A DNA stretch of 64,000 bases, taken from Tropicibacter sp. Alg240-R139. Its GTDB lineage: Bacteria; Pseudomonadota; Alphaproteobacteria; Rhodobacterales; Rhodobacteraceae. The notes under the pieces are model-generated. The model saw nothing but the letters and a program-made list of their open reading frames with translations. It was not told where the DNA came from and did not search any database. Both the position numbers and the translations under genes were made by a program. Below, piece after piece: positions 45,471-54,127 of the stretch. The stretch covers positions 248,001 to 312,000 of the forward strand of contig NZ_UNRA01000001.1 of the NCBI RefSeq assembly GCF_900537075.1. The letters run 5' to 3'. The number at the start of each line of letters is the position of its first letter. The stretch's first letter is position 1.

Positions 45471-45684
45471 CCGTCTCTCCTGGTTAGGTTATCGAAACCT
45501 GTAGAGGGTGTTACCTCCACCTGCCTCAGTTCCGAGGTTTCGGCCCCCTTGTGGGAACCGGGCCTGACCATACTGGAAATCATGTCGGAAATATATCCGA
45601 AGCGCGTCAAGTCTGTGTGCTGTGACTCCAAAGCCTCAAATCCTTTGTTTGGTGAAGTTCGACCCGCAACATATTGTGGTGTCA

Positions 45685-46164
45685 TTAAAACTCCTCCCAG
45701 ATACAGTCGGCATTTTCCAGTCGATAAGCTTCGAAAAATTGGGTTACATCCGGTGCGTTCTCACCAAATGCCACCGCCTTGTCGGACAGGGAAATCACGA
45801 CGCGCGCGGGAACCAGCTCGCGTTGAGCGACATAAGGCACCGCCAATGTCGCGCACAGATGATCCATATCGACGGCCGAAACATCGTAACCTACACGCCC
45901 GACCGTCTGGCCGATGTTGGGCGCAACAAAGCGGAACCGCAACCACAGCTCGCCGGGATTTTCATCCAGCAGAACATTGTCCAGATAGACCGGCTGGCCC
46001 GATGGTACGGGCAACGAGGCTTCGGCAGCGACATGGGATGTGGACACCAAGGACAGAACCGCAAATGCGCAGCCCCAGCCTCGCCAATAGCGAGCTCCTC
46101 CTGCTGGGGCTGCGTGCGCGACGCATTCCGCGTGCGCGGTTCTATCTTTACGTGCGCGGATCAT
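45685..46164 (-). CDS. DUF6497-like exported protein, 159 aa
   Basis: Basic N-terminus and hydrophobic stretch (YWRGWGCAFAVLSLVSTSHV, cleavage near AAEA) followed by LPVPSGQPVYLDNVLLDENP, LWLRFRFVAPNIGQTVGRVG and a C-terminal ENADCIWEEF, a pattern I associate with DUF6497 proteins of Rhodobacteraceae. Function unknown. Its ATG overlaps the cupin stop (ATGA), so the two are translationally coupled. Confidence 0.7.
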   Translation of the reverse strand: MIRARKDRTAHAECVAHAAPAGGARYWRGWGCAFAVLSLVSTSHVAAEASLPVPSGQPVYLDNVLLDENPGELWLRFRFVAPNIGQTVGRVGYDVSAVDMDHLCATLAVPYVAQRELVPARVVISLSDKAVAFGENAPDVTQFFEAYRLENADCIWEEF

Positions 46165-46559
46165 GGATCAGATTCGTCCTTGGTGTCAAACTGAGATGGC
46201 GACGTGATCTCGATTAATTCCATGTCATCGGAATGGCGAACCTCACGATGCTTGATGCCGGGGGGCTGCAAGACACAGGATCCTTCGCGCAGGACATGTT
46301 CGCCCTGCCCTTCGTATTCAAAGGCAACCCAACCCTTGGTGACATAGACCATCTGAAAGTCCAGCTCGTGGCTGTGCCACGCGCCGGGGCTTTCCATTCC
46401 CGGCACGGCGCGGATCACATGCGCGCCAAACTTTCCCTTGGTCGCCGAGTCGATGCCCAGATCACGATATTCGAAAAACGCACGCAGCCCCTGCCCCACA
46501 AACTTGCCCTCATCGGCGTGGGAGATGGTGAATGCCTGATTTTTCCAAAGCGGGGTCAT
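46161..46559 (-). CDS. Cupin-domain protein, 132 aa
   Basis: Single cupin barrel: GMESPGAWHSHELDFQMVYV gives the motif 1 His residues and VLREGSCVLQPPGIKHREV the motif 2 His. WVAFEYEGQ follows the usual strand order. A metal-dependent enzyme or small-molecule sensor; substrate unknown. Lies directly after pccB on the same strand, separated by two hairpins. Confidence 0.82.
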   Translation of the reverse strand: MTPLWKNQAFTISHADEGKFVGQGLRAFFEYRDLGIDSATKGKFGAHVIRAVPGMESPGAWHSHELDFQMVYVTKGWVAFEYEGQGEHVLREGSCVLQPPGIKHREVRHSDDMELIEITSPSQFDTKDESDP

Positions 46560-46604
46560 GAAACGGTCCTATGCGGCGGTGTGCACTCGCTCGGGTGGGT
46601 GCGA

Positions 46605-46653
46605 ATGCACCCGCCTTGGGGCGGGCGGGTGCATGCCGTCGCTTACGCGACGG
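46605..46653. other. Two consecutive strong stem-loops after pccB
   Basis: CCGTCGC-TTAC-GCGACGG (46636-46653) starts 8 bases after the pccB stop. Next is ATGCACCCGC / GCGGGTGCAT (46605-46634) with a 10-base loop. Both are perfect. Neither has a T tract, so they are more likely mRNA-stabilising or Rho-related structures than an intrinsic terminator. Confidence 0.6.
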
Positions 46654-46661
46654 TGATTCAA

Positions 46662-48194
46662 TCACAACGGGATGTTGTCGTGCTTCTTCCACGGGTTCTT
46701 CAGCTGCTTGTTGCGAAGGCTGGCGAACGCGCGGGATACGCGGCGGCGCGTCGAATGAGGCATGATCACCTCGTCGATGAAACCACGTTCAGCCGCCACA
46801 AACGGGTTGGCAAACCGCGCTTCATAATCCGCTGCATGCGCCGCGATCTTGTCCGCATCGCCCAGATCGGCGCGGTGGATGATCTCGGTCGCGCCCTTGG
46901 CACCCATCACAGCAATCTCGGCTGTGGGCCAAGCATAGTTGAAGTCGCCGCGCAGGTGCTTGGACGCCATAACGTCATACGCGCCGCCATAGGCCTTGCG
47001 GGTGATCACGGTCACTTTTGGCACGGTCGCTTCGCCGTAAGCAAACAGCAGTTTGGCACCGTGTTTGATGACGCCGCCGTATTCCTGTGATGTGCCCGGC
47101 AAGAAGCCCGGAACGTCAACCAGCGTCATGATCGGGATTTCGAAACAGTCGCAAAAGCGCACAAACCGCGCGGCCTTGCGCGAGCTGTCGATGTCCAGAC
47201 ACCCGGCCAGAACCATCGGCTGGTTGGCAACAACACCAACGGTCTGCCCCTCAAGGCGGATGAACCCGGTGATGATGTTCTTGGCGTAGTCTTTCTGAAT
47301 CTCGTAGAAATCGCCCTCATCCGCCACTTTGGCGATAAGCTCTTTCATGTCATAGGGCGTGTTCGGATTTTCCGGCACGATGGTGTCCAGCGAATTCTCG
47401 ATCCGGCCCGGTTCGTCAAAGAACGGGCGTACGGGTGGTTTTTCGCGGTTGTTGAGCGGCAGAAAGTCCACCAGACGGCGCACTTCGGCCAAAGCCTCGA
47501 CATCGTTTTCGAACGCGCCGTCGGCCACGGACGATTTCTTGGTGTGAGTTGACGCCCCGCCCAGTTCCTCGGCGGTCACGACCTCGTTGGTGACGGTCTT
47601 CACAACGTCAGGGCCAGTCACGAACATGTAAGAGGTGTCTTTGACCATGAAGATGAAGTCGGTCATCGCAGGCGAATAGACTGCGCCACCAGCACACGGC
47701 CCCATGATCACGCTGATCTGCGGCACCACGCCGCTGGCCATGATGTTGCGCTGAAACACTTCGGCGTAGCCTGCGAGCGAATCCACACCTTCCTGAATGC
47801 GCGCCCCACCCGAGTCGTTCAGGCCAATGATCGGCGCGCCATTCTGGATCGCCATATCTTGAATCTTGCAGATTTTCTGCGCGTGGGTTTCCGACAGCGA
47901 GCCGCCGAACACGGTAAAGTCCTGAGAGAAGACGTAGACCATGCGGCCGTTGATGGTACCCCATCCGGTGATGACACCGTCGCCTGCATGCTTTTGATTT
48001 TCCATACCAAAATCGACACAACGGTGCGCGACAAACATGTCGAACTCTTCAAAGCTGTCTTCGTCCAGCAGCAGTTCGATCCGCTCGCGCGCAGTCAGCT
48101 TGCCGCGCGCGTGTTGCGCATCAATGCGTCGTTGCCCGCCACCCAGACGCGCGTCGTTGCGGCGATCTTCAAGCTCGGTCAGGATATCTTTCAT
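46662..48194 (-). CDS. pccB: Propionyl-CoA carboxylase beta subunit (carboxyltransferase), 510 aa
   Basis: Transfers the carboxyl group from biotin to propionyl-CoA, giving methylmalonyl-CoA. Crotonase-like carboxyltransferase domains: [20 protein letters not shown] and [15 protein letters not shown] form the N-terminal oxyanion region; [20 protein letters not shown] and [20 protein letters not shown] the C-terminal one. ATG at 48194 matches the usual MKDILTEL start; an extension to 48266 would run into operator DNA. First gene of the propionate module; PccR-type motifs precede it. Confidence 0.96.
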   Translation of the reverse strand: MKDILTELEDRRNDARLGGGQRRIDAQHARGKLTARERIELLLDEDSFEEFDMFVAHRCVDFGMENQKHAGDGVITGWGTINGRMVYVFSQDFTVFGGSLSETHAQKICKIQDMAIQNGAPIIGLNDSGGARIQEGVDSLAGYAEVFQRNIMASGVVPQISVIMGPCAGGAVYSPAMTDFIFMVKDTSYMFVTGPDVVKTVTNEVVTAEELGGASTHTKKSSVADGAFENDVEALAEVRRLVDFLPLNNREKPPVRPFFDEPGRIENSLDTIVPENPNTPYDMKELIAKVADEGDFYEIQKDYAKNIITGFIRLEGQTVGVVANQPMVLAGCLDIDSSRKAARFVRFCDCFEIPIMTLVDVPGFLPGTSQEYGGVIKHGAKLLFAYGEATVPKVTVITRKAYGGAYDVMASKHLRGDFNYAWPTAEIAVMGAKGATEIIHRADLGDADKIAAHAADYEARFANPFVAAERGFIDEVIMPHSTRRRVSRAFASLRNKQLKNPWKKHDNIPL

Positions 48195-48261
48195 GGCGAT
48201 GGTCCTCTGTGAAATTTTGCTGGACCATATAGGCTGCCCGACCGGAACCAAAGGAATATTC

Positions 48262-48311
48262 AGCAAATTTGCAAACTCAACAAGAGTGCATCCGTGCTAA
48301 ATGCAAACTTG
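48262..48311. promoter_or_regulatory. Two PccR-type motifs upstream of pccB
   Basis: A perfect palindrome GCAAATTTGC (48263-48272), extended by AAAC, and a second element ATGCAAACTTGT (48301-48312 region) lie 68-118 bases before the pccB start. Similar GCAAA elements recur near 50.4, 50.85 and 52.3 kb. PccR/ScfR regulators of Rhodobacteraceae are known to bind TTTGCAA-type half sites in pcc promoters. Confidence 0.55.
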
Positions 48312-48367
48312 TTAATTGTCATGTCAACGCAACGTATCCCGTGGACCTTTGGGCACGACAAGAATAA

Positions 48368-49597
48368 ATGCGATGTATGCAATCCAAGTCTCAAACCAAG
48401 ACACCGTCGAGTTCGGGGCGCACGCCGCCCACCATCGCAACACTGATCCTGTTGTCAGGGCTATCGGCTTTGGGCATGAACATTTTTCTGCCCAGCCTGC
48501 CGAACATGACCGAGCACTATCAGACGGATTATCGCCTGATGCAGCTTTCCGTGGCTCTGTATCTGGCTGTGAACGCAGCGCTGCAGGTTGTGATCGGCCC
48601 CATCGCGGACAAGGCCGGGCGGCGTCCCGTTATCCTGTGGGGGCTCGCCCTGTTCTTGTTGGCGACACTTGGGACAATCTTTGCCCCGACAGTCGAGATC
48701 TTTCTGTTTTTCCGCATGTGTCAGGCTGTGGTCGCTGTGGGCATCGTCCTCAGTCGCGCAGCTGTGCGCGACATGTACGAGCAGGATCAAGCGGCTTCGA
48801 TGCTGGGTTATGTCACCATGGGCATGGCCGTCGTTCCGATGATCGGCCCAGCCATTGGTGGTGTACTGGACGAGACATTTGGATGGCAGGCGAACTTCTG
48901 GCTGCTGTTCTTGCTGGGCATTTTGACGTTAGCGTTGGTGTATGTGGACTTTGGCGAAACGGCCCTGAAGAGCGGAAAAACCTTGGCCGCACAGTTCCGC
49001 GAGTACCCTGAGCTTCTGACCTCACCACGTTTCTGGGGCTATTCCCTTGCGTCTGGCTTCTGCTCGGGCTCCTTCTTTGCCTACTTAGGAGGCGCGCCTT
49101 TTGTCGGAACCGAAGTGTTCGGAATGAACCCTGCTGAAATGGGGCTCTACTTCGGAGCTCCAGCCATCGGATACTTTTTTGGAAATTTCATCAGCGGCCG
49201 CTATTCCATGCGGTACGGCGTGAACAACATGGTAATGTGGGGGTGCTGGCTAAACGCATTTGGCATTGCACTGTCCCTTGTCGTGATGATGATGGGGCTA
49301 GGGTCAGCGCTTACCTTCTTTGGCTTCATGACCGTTGTGGGGCTGGGCAACGGCATGGCCATCCCCAATGCGACTGCAGGCGCGCTATCGGTGCGTGTTC
49401 ATCTTGCGGGCACAGCATCCGGCCTGAACGGAGCCATCATGCTGGGCGGTGGTGCTGCGCTAAGTGCGCTCGCTGGCTTCCTGCTGACTCCTGAAACCGG
49501 CGCGCTGCCGCTTTTGTGGTTGATGCTGATCACCAGCGTGTTGGGTATTTTGGCGATCCAGGTCGTGATCTGGCGTGAGCGCCAGCTGGGGTTATGA
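48368..49597 (+). CDS. MFS drug-resistance transporter, Bcr/CflA type, 409 aa
   Basis: Twelve helices; the first (TPPTIATLILLSGLSALGMN) leads to IFLPSLPNMTEHYQTDYRLM and the MFS motif GPIADKAGRRPVILWGLALF. SRAAVRDMYEQDQAASMLGY and PMIGPAIGGVLDETFGWQAN (motif C) mark drug/H+ antiporters of the Bcr/CflA subfamily. Substrate unknown. The start may be 48368 or the ATG at 48377. Divergent from pccB across a region with PccR-type motifs, which might also affect it. Confidence 0.88.
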   Translation: MRCMQSKSQTKTPSSSGRTPPTIATLILLSGLSALGMNIFLPSLPNMTEHYQTDYRLMQLSVALYLAVNAALQVVIGPIADKAGRRPVILWGLALFLLATLGTIFAPTVEIFLFFRMCQAVVAVGIVLSRAAVRDMYEQDQAASMLGYVTMGMAVVPMIGPAIGGVLDETFGWQANFWLLFLLGILTLALVYVDFGETALKSGKTLAAQFREYPELLTSPRFWGYSLASGFCSGSFFAYLGGAPFVGTEVFGMNPAEMGLYFGAPAIGYFFGNFISGRYSMRYGVNNMVMWGCWLNAFGIALSLVVMMMGLGSALTFFGFMTVVGLGNGMAIPNATAGALSVRVHLAGTASGLNGAIMLGGGAALSALAGFLLTPETGALPLLWLMLITSVLGILAIQVVIWRERQLGL

Positions 49598-50443
49598 GCT
49601 GAGACCAGCAAAAATCCGAGAAATCCACGCAACCACCACTTGGACACGTTCAAGGTCTCGCAGCTCTTTGCGGACCATCAGCCACACTTCGCGTTTTGGC
49701 AAGACGCCGTGGGCAAAAGGCACCTCGGCCAACCGCGCGTCATCGTCCCCGATGAATCGGGGCAACAGCGTCCTGCCCTGACCTGCGCAGACCAACCGAA
49801 ACAGCGTTTCTGCGTCATTGACCGTCACCGGGCAGGCCCCGTCAACCTTAGCTGCCTTTTCGATCGCCGCAGCATGTGACAGATACTGCATTCGCGGCTC
49901 ATATCCGACCCATCGGCTGTCTGCAGACGCCCCCTGTGCTGTGTACGCGGCATATTCCAGCTCTCCCAACCTGCGGGTCAACACGCTTTGCCCCCCTTCG
50001 GTCGGTCGCGCCAGACGCAGCGCTATGTCCGCTTCTCCACGCAGCAAACTCAGATCGCGCGCTTCCGATATTAACTCTAACCGCAGCCCTTGTGAGGTTG
50101 CGTGCAAATCTGGCAACGCGGGCAGCAGCATGCGATTGATGACCAAGGGTACTGCCGTCAGCCGAACGGTTCCCAACTGCGCGTCGGTTCCGACCTCAGC
50201 CAACGTGTTCACCGATTGCATTTCGTCCCGCATGACCTCGGCGTGACGATGCATCGAGCGCCCAAATTCGGTCAGACATAATTCTGCACCGCTGACTTCG
50301 ACCACCGCACGCCCAAGGCTACGCTCCATCGCGCGCAGGCGTCGCGAGACGGTGGTTTTGTCCACCCCTAACTGTCGGGCCGCACCTTTCAGGCTGCCCG
50401 CCTGTGCCACGGACAGAAGATATCGCATGTCATCCCAGCTCAT
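49592..50443 (-). CDS. LysR-family transcriptional regulator, 283 aa
   Basis: Winged helix-turn-helix at the N-terminus (LLSVAQAGSLKGAARQLGVD, KTTVSRRLRAMERSLG), then a LysR substrate-binding domain ending near residue 270. Ligand unknown. Convergent with the MFS gene (6-base overlap) and divergent from the YciI gene. A TGCAA-AC-TTGCA palindrome sits immediately upstream of its start codon. Confidence 0.87.
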   Translation of the reverse strand: MSWDDMRYLLSVAQAGSLKGAARQLGVDKTTVSRRLRAMERSLGRAVVEVSGAELCLTEFGRSMHRHAEVMRDEMQSVNTLAEVGTDAQLGTVRLTAVPLVINRMLLPALPDLHATSQGLRLELISEARDLSLLRGEADIALRLARPTEGGQSVLTRRLGELEYAAYTAQGASADSRWVGYEPRMQYLSHAAAIEKAAKVDGACPVTVNDAETLFRLVCAGQGRTLLPRFIGDDDARLAEVPFAHGVLPKREVWLMVRKELRDLERVQVVVAWISRIFAGLSS

Positions 50444-50446
50444 GAC

Positions 50447-50458
50447 TGCAAACTTGCA
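50447..50458. promoter_or_regulatory. TGCAA-AC-TTGCA palindrome between LysR and YciI genes
   Basis: Inverted repeat of TGCAA with a 2-base spacer, within ACTGCAAACTTGCATC. It shares ACTGCAAA with the sites upstream of the PccR-type regulator and of the desaturase. It overlaps the expected ribosome-binding region of the LysR gene, where a bound repressor would block expression. Confidence 0.45.
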
Positions 50459-50540
50459 TCATCAGGCGGCAATTTTCCACCCTTTGCAGCGTGTTTGCCG
50501 CCAGACATTCTAGACCCACCCAATCAGAAAGGGCACGAAC

Positions 50541-50828
50541 ATGCTGTACTGCGTTATCTTTGCGGACAATCCAGGCCAAGAACACCTGCGACAGAGGCAC
50601 ATGGCCGATCACCTTGCTTTCCTCGCAAAGCTTGGGCCTCAAATGATCGGCGCCGGGCCGCTTTTTGACGGCACTGAAGGACACGGCGGCATTTGGCTGG
50701 TCGAGGCCGGCAACCCCGCTGACGTCCAAGCTCTGGTCGAGCAGGATCCGTTTTGGCCCACTGGCCTGCGCAAAAATGTTCAGATTTTGGAATGGCGGCA
50801 GGTGTTTCGCAATGGTCAACGGGTCTAG
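50541..50828 (+). CDS. YciI-like protein, 95 aa
   Basis: Ferredoxin-like alpha/beta YciI/YCII domain: MLYCVIFADNPGQEHLRQRH has the conserved H-x-x-H pattern and LGPQMIGAGPLFDGTEGHGG the following loop; QALVEQDPFWPTGLRKNVQI ends the domain. Probably a small-molecule-modifying or binding protein; role unknown. Lies between the LysR gene and the PccR-type regulator. Confidence 0.85.
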   Translation: MLYCVIFADNPGQEHLRQRHMADHLAFLAKLGPQMIGAGPLFDGTEGHGGIWLVEAGNPADVQALVEQDPFWPTGLRKNVQILEWRQVFRNGQRV

Positions 50829-50843
50829 GGTTGCCCCTGGAAC

Positions 50844-50884
50844 TTTGCAAATGTAGCCTACCCACAAAGTAAAACTGCAAATCC
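50844..50884. promoter_or_regulatory. PccR-type motifs upstream of the PccR-type regulator gene
   Basis: CTTTGCAAATGTAGC (50843-50857) and ACTGCAAATCC (50874-50884) lie 15-55 bases before the regulator start at 50899. Both carry TGCAAAT in the same orientation. Location over the promoter or leader suggests autoregulation. Confidence 0.5.
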
Positions 50885-50898
50885 CCAGGCACCCAACC

Positions 50899-52299
50899 AT
50901 GGCCACCCAAAAACTCTACGCTGGCGCCAAGCTGCGCGAGATTCGCACGCGTCTGACGCTGACGCAAAAGGATTTTGCTGCCAAGCTGGGCGTGTCGCTG
51001 CCCTATCTCAACCAGATGGAAAACAACAACCGACCGGTTTCGACCACGGTAGTTCTGGCGCTGGCGCAAGAATTCGGGCTGGATGTGACCGAGCTGAGCA
51101 CCGGCGACAGCGAGCGGCTGGTCAGCGACATGCGCGAAGCACTGGCCGATCCGATCTTTGCCGACACGATGCCGCCCCTGGCCGACCTGCGCCTAACCGC
51201 TTCAAACGCTCCGGCCCTGGCGCGCGCCTTTATCGAACTGCACAAAAGTTATCGCCAGACCCACGAACGGCTGGCCTCACTGGACGAGGCATTGGGACGC
51301 GAAGATGCCCGTATTCAGGCCAGCCCCTGGGAAGAAGTGCGCGACTTCTTTCACTATTGCGACAACTACATCGACGCAGTTGACCACGCGGCTGAACGGT
51401 TCTCGGCGCAGGCCAATGACGCCAGCGACGTGCGCACCGCCGCACTTGGCAGCCTATCGGCGCGCGGCATTCAGGTTAAGCTGACAGATATTGAGGCTTT
51501 GCGTAGCTTCGACACCAAAGCCCGAGTGCTATATCTGTCTTCACGCTCCTCGCCGCAAACGCAGGTCTTTCAGACGCTCCTGCAAGTGGCACTGATCAGT
51601 CAGGACAAGCTGCTCGAAGCGACGTTGGACTTCGCCCGTTTTCACAGCGACGAAGCACGCGCCATCGCCAAGATCGGGCTGGCCAACTATTTCGCCGGGG
51701 CCGCGCTGATGCCCTATGGCACCTTTCTGGCAGCGGCTCGGGACAGCCGCCACGACCTGGAACTGCTGAGCGCCCGGTTTGGCGCGTCCATCGAACAGGT
51801 CGCGCACAGGCTGTCGACGATGCAGCGCCCCGGCGCCAAGGGCATTCCTTTCTTCTTTGTCCGCGTTGATCGGGCGGGCACCATTACCAAACGCCATTCG
51901 GCCACGCGGTTGCAATTTGCCCGGTTCGGCGGCGCCTGCCCGCTTTGGAATGTGCACCGGGCCTTTGAAACCCCCGGCCACTTCCTGAGACAATTGGCTG
52001 AAACCCCGGATGGCGTACGCTATATCTCTCTGGCGCGTGACGTGTCGAAACCCGGTGGCTCATTTGGCGCGCCGGTCCGCCGTTACGCCATCGCCCTGGG
52101 TTGCGAGGTGCGCCACGCAGATGCGCTCGTTTATGCCGATAACATGGATGTCACCAATGCAAGCGCCTATGAGCCGATCGGCATTTCGTGCCGCATCTGC
52201 GAGCGCCAGCATTGTCACCAACGCTCGGTCCCGCCTCTGGAACGCCGCCTGACGATCAACGCCAATGAACGCGGCACACTGCCCTATGAAGTGAACTAG
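50899..52299 (+). CDS. Short-chain fatty acyl-CoA regulator, PccR/ScfR family (XRE + ImmA/IrrE + C-terminal sensor), 466 aa
   Basis: N-terminal Cro/CI helix-turn-helix (LREIRTRLTLTQKDFAAKLG, VSLPYLNQMENNNRPVS). The middle ImmA/IrrE-like domain contains FHSDEARAIAKIGLANYFAG but no HExxH, so it is probably not a protease. The C-terminal DUF2083 domain has a cysteine set (CRICERQHCHQRSVPPLERR). This layout is that of ScfR regulators such as PccR of Rhodobacter sphaeroides, which respond to propionyl-CoA; with pccA, pccB and mcm nearby, that ligand is likely. Confidence 0.85.
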   Translation: MATQKLYAGAKLREIRTRLTLTQKDFAAKLGVSLPYLNQMENNNRPVSTTVVLALAQEFGLDVTELSTGDSERLVSDMREALADPIFADTMPPLADLRLTASNAPALARAFIELHKSYRQTHERLASLDEALGREDARIQASPWEEVRDFFHYCDNYIDAVDHAAERFSAQANDASDVRTAALGSLSARGIQVKLTDIEALRSFDTKARVLYLSSRSSPQTQVFQTLLQVALISQDKLLEATLDFARFHSDEARAIAKIGLANYFAGAALMPYGTFLAAARDSRHDLELLSARFGASIEQVAHRLSTMQRPGAKGIPFFFVRVDRAGTITKRHSATRLQFARFGGACPLWNVHRAFETPGHFLRQLAETPDGVRYISLARDVSKPGGSFGAPVRRYAIALGCEVRHADALVYADNMDVTNASAYEPIGISCRICERQHCHQRSVPPLERRLTINANERGTLPYEVN

Positions 52300-52313
52300 C
52301 ACCTCACACTACA

Positions 52314-52336
52314 ACTGCAAATCGCGCGCTATTTGC
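52314..52336. promoter_or_regulatory. PccR-type inverted repeat upstream of the desaturase gene
   Basis: ACTGCAAAT followed by ATTTGC: GCAAAT and ATTTGC arms separated by CGCGCGCT. It lies about 100-120 bases before the desaturase start and just after the regulator stop at 52299. A further ATTTGCG occurs at 52350. Confidence 0.5.
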
Positions 52337-52433
52337 CGCGTAACGCGATCATTTGCGCTCTTCACCTCAAGTTACCTTTGCGAAACCGCCACAATTCTAT
52401 AAGAGCGAGCAAACGACTCAGAAAAGCAGGCGA

Positions 52434-53465
52434 ATGTTCGACACATCCTCTTCGCGGCCGCAGCCCGAAATCCGAGCCGCAAGAGACTGGATCAAGGTCC
52501 TCTCGCAGTATCGTACACCCAACGCAGGCCGCAGCTGGTTAGAGCTGGCGGTGACCGCGGGACCTTTTGTATTGCTGTGGGCCTTGGCCTGGTGGGCGCT
52601 GTCTGTCAGCTATACCTTGGCCGTGGTCATCTCGGTGGTCAACGCGGGCTTTCTATTGCGGCTGTTCACCATCCAGCACGACTGCGGCCATGGCGCGTTT
52701 TTTGAAAATCGCCCTCTCAACGATTGGCTGGGGCGGATCTTGGGTGTTCTGACCCTGACCCCCTATGATGTCTGGAAGCGCTCGCACTCGATCCACCACA
52801 GCGGCGCAGGCAACCTGGCGCGGCGGGGAATCGGTGACATCCACACCGCCACGTTGGCCGAATACCGCGAGATGAGCCCCACAAGCCAGCTGATGTACCG
52901 CCTTTATCGCAACCCTATTGTGCTCTTTGGCTTTGGCCCCGGCTATCTGTTCTTTCTGCAAAACCGCCTTCCCTTGGGGTTCACGCATCAAGCCAGATAT
53001 TGGGTCAGTGCCATGAGCACCAATGTGGCCATTATCGCGGCCTTGGCTGTGATCTGGTATTTTGGCGGCTGGATGCCGATCCTGCTGATCTTTGTGCCCA
53101 GCACCCTGCTGGCCGCCACCGCGGGGATGTGGCTGTTCTATGTCCAGCACCAGTTTGAAACCGCCCACTGGGACACAGACGACGACTGGCAGCTGCACGA
53201 TGCGGCCTTGCACGGCAGCTCGCACTATATCCTGCCCCCCGTGTTGCAATGGCTCAGCGCCAACATCGGCATCCACCATGTGCACCACCTCTACAGTCGT
53301 ATCCCGTTCTACCGTTTACCCGAGGTTCTGCGTGATCACAGTGTACTGGCTGAAAGCAATCGCATGACAATCCGCGAAAGCCTGAAGAGCGCGCGCTTGC
53401 ACCTGTGGGACGAAAACTCCCGCCGCCTGCTTTCATTTGCGCAGGCCCACGCACTGACTGACTGA
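52434..53465 (+). CDS. Membrane fatty acid desaturase, 343 aa
   Basis: Acyl-lipid or acyl-CoA desaturase with three His boxes: HDCGHGAFFENR, HSIHHSGAG and HHVHHLYSRIPF, which bind the di-iron centre. Four hydrophobic spans separate them. Most like plastid/cyanobacterial DesA-type omega desaturases by box spacing; regiospecificity cannot be told. The ATG at 52434 follows AGCAGGCGA. It sits downstream of the PccR-type regulator with a possible binding site between, so membrane-lipid desaturation might be tied to short-chain acyl-CoA status. Confidence 0.87.
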   Translation: MFDTSSSRPQPEIRAARDWIKVLSQYRTPNAGRSWLELAVTAGPFVLLWALAWWALSVSYTLAVVISVVNAGFLLRLFTIQHDCGHGAFFENRPLNDWLGRILGVLTLTPYDVWKRSHSIHHSGAGNLARRGIGDIHTATLAEYREMSPTSQLMYRLYRNPIVLFGFGPGYLFFLQNRLPLGFTHQARYWVSAMSTNVAIIAALAVIWYFGGWMPILLIFVPSTLLAATAGMWLFYVQHQFETAHWDTDDDWQLHDAALHGSSHYILPPVLQWLSANIGIHHVHHLYSRIPFYRLPEVLRDHSVLAESNRMTIRESLKSARLHLWDENSRRLLSFAQAHALTD

Positions 53466-53636
53466 CCGGCGTAATAATACGGGGCTCATCCAAACGCCGC
53501 GGAACTGTACGAGATTGCCCCCGACAAGATCGCGATCATCATTGATGATACATTCCACAATGCCTGGCCGAATTCTAGGTCCCGTTGACAAATGGCGGAA
53601 CCATCGGCGGATTGACGTGATGTCGACGAAACCGAG

Positions 53637-54127
53637 ATGATCGAACGTCTGGCCGGGCGTGGTTTCAGGTCGCACCGGCAGACCGGCGGCATTCACCCGG
53701 AGATGGATCTTGGTCGTGAAGCCCCCCTTTGGCGCCCGCGGCCTCCCTCTTGGAACATTGCTGACGCAATGCCCTGCCGTGCAGCGGATGATGCGCGCGA
53801 ACCACGGTGCTGTCGACCATTTGCAAGGCGTCAGGAACGATCCTGCTCTCGGTCAGCGCCTCCAGGATCTGTTCCCAGAAGCCGACGAGTGTCCAACGCC
53901 GGACCTGCCGATAGGCACTCGACCATTTCCGGAACTCTTCAGGAAGGTCCCGCCACGGCGCGCCGGTACGTGCTATCCAGAAAACGCCATCAAGAACAAG
54001 GCGGTGGTTGGTGGGTTTGCGTCCATTTGGGGCGCGAACGGAAAGAACGAACTGTTCAAAGATCGCCCACTCCTCATCCGACATCAAGAGTCGTGCCAAG
54101 CTGGTCTCCATCGCAGATACCAGCTTG
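53637..54127 (-). mobile_element. Decayed IS5-family (IS427-like) insertion sequence
   Basis: The transposase N-terminus is intact (METSLARLLMSDEEWAIFEQ; WIARTGAPWRDLPEEFRKWS; first catalytic Asp in QMVDSTVVRAHH). A run of six G residues (minus strand, 53722-53727) shifts the frame right after GAKGG. In the +1 frame similarity resumes as FTTKIHLRVNAAGLPVRPET up to DHLGF, then stops near 53637. The second and third catalytic residues are therefore missing and the element is inactive. Terminal inverted repeats could not be delimited, so the ends are approximate. Sequence from 53466 to 53636 has no identifiable gene, only a short open stretch. Confidence 0.8.

Noticed and set aside
53490-53580. 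Plus-strand fragment reading AAELYEIAPDKIAIIIDDTF as a truncated gene beside the IS
   Set aside because: Only about 30 codons without a start codon or family match; too short to support.
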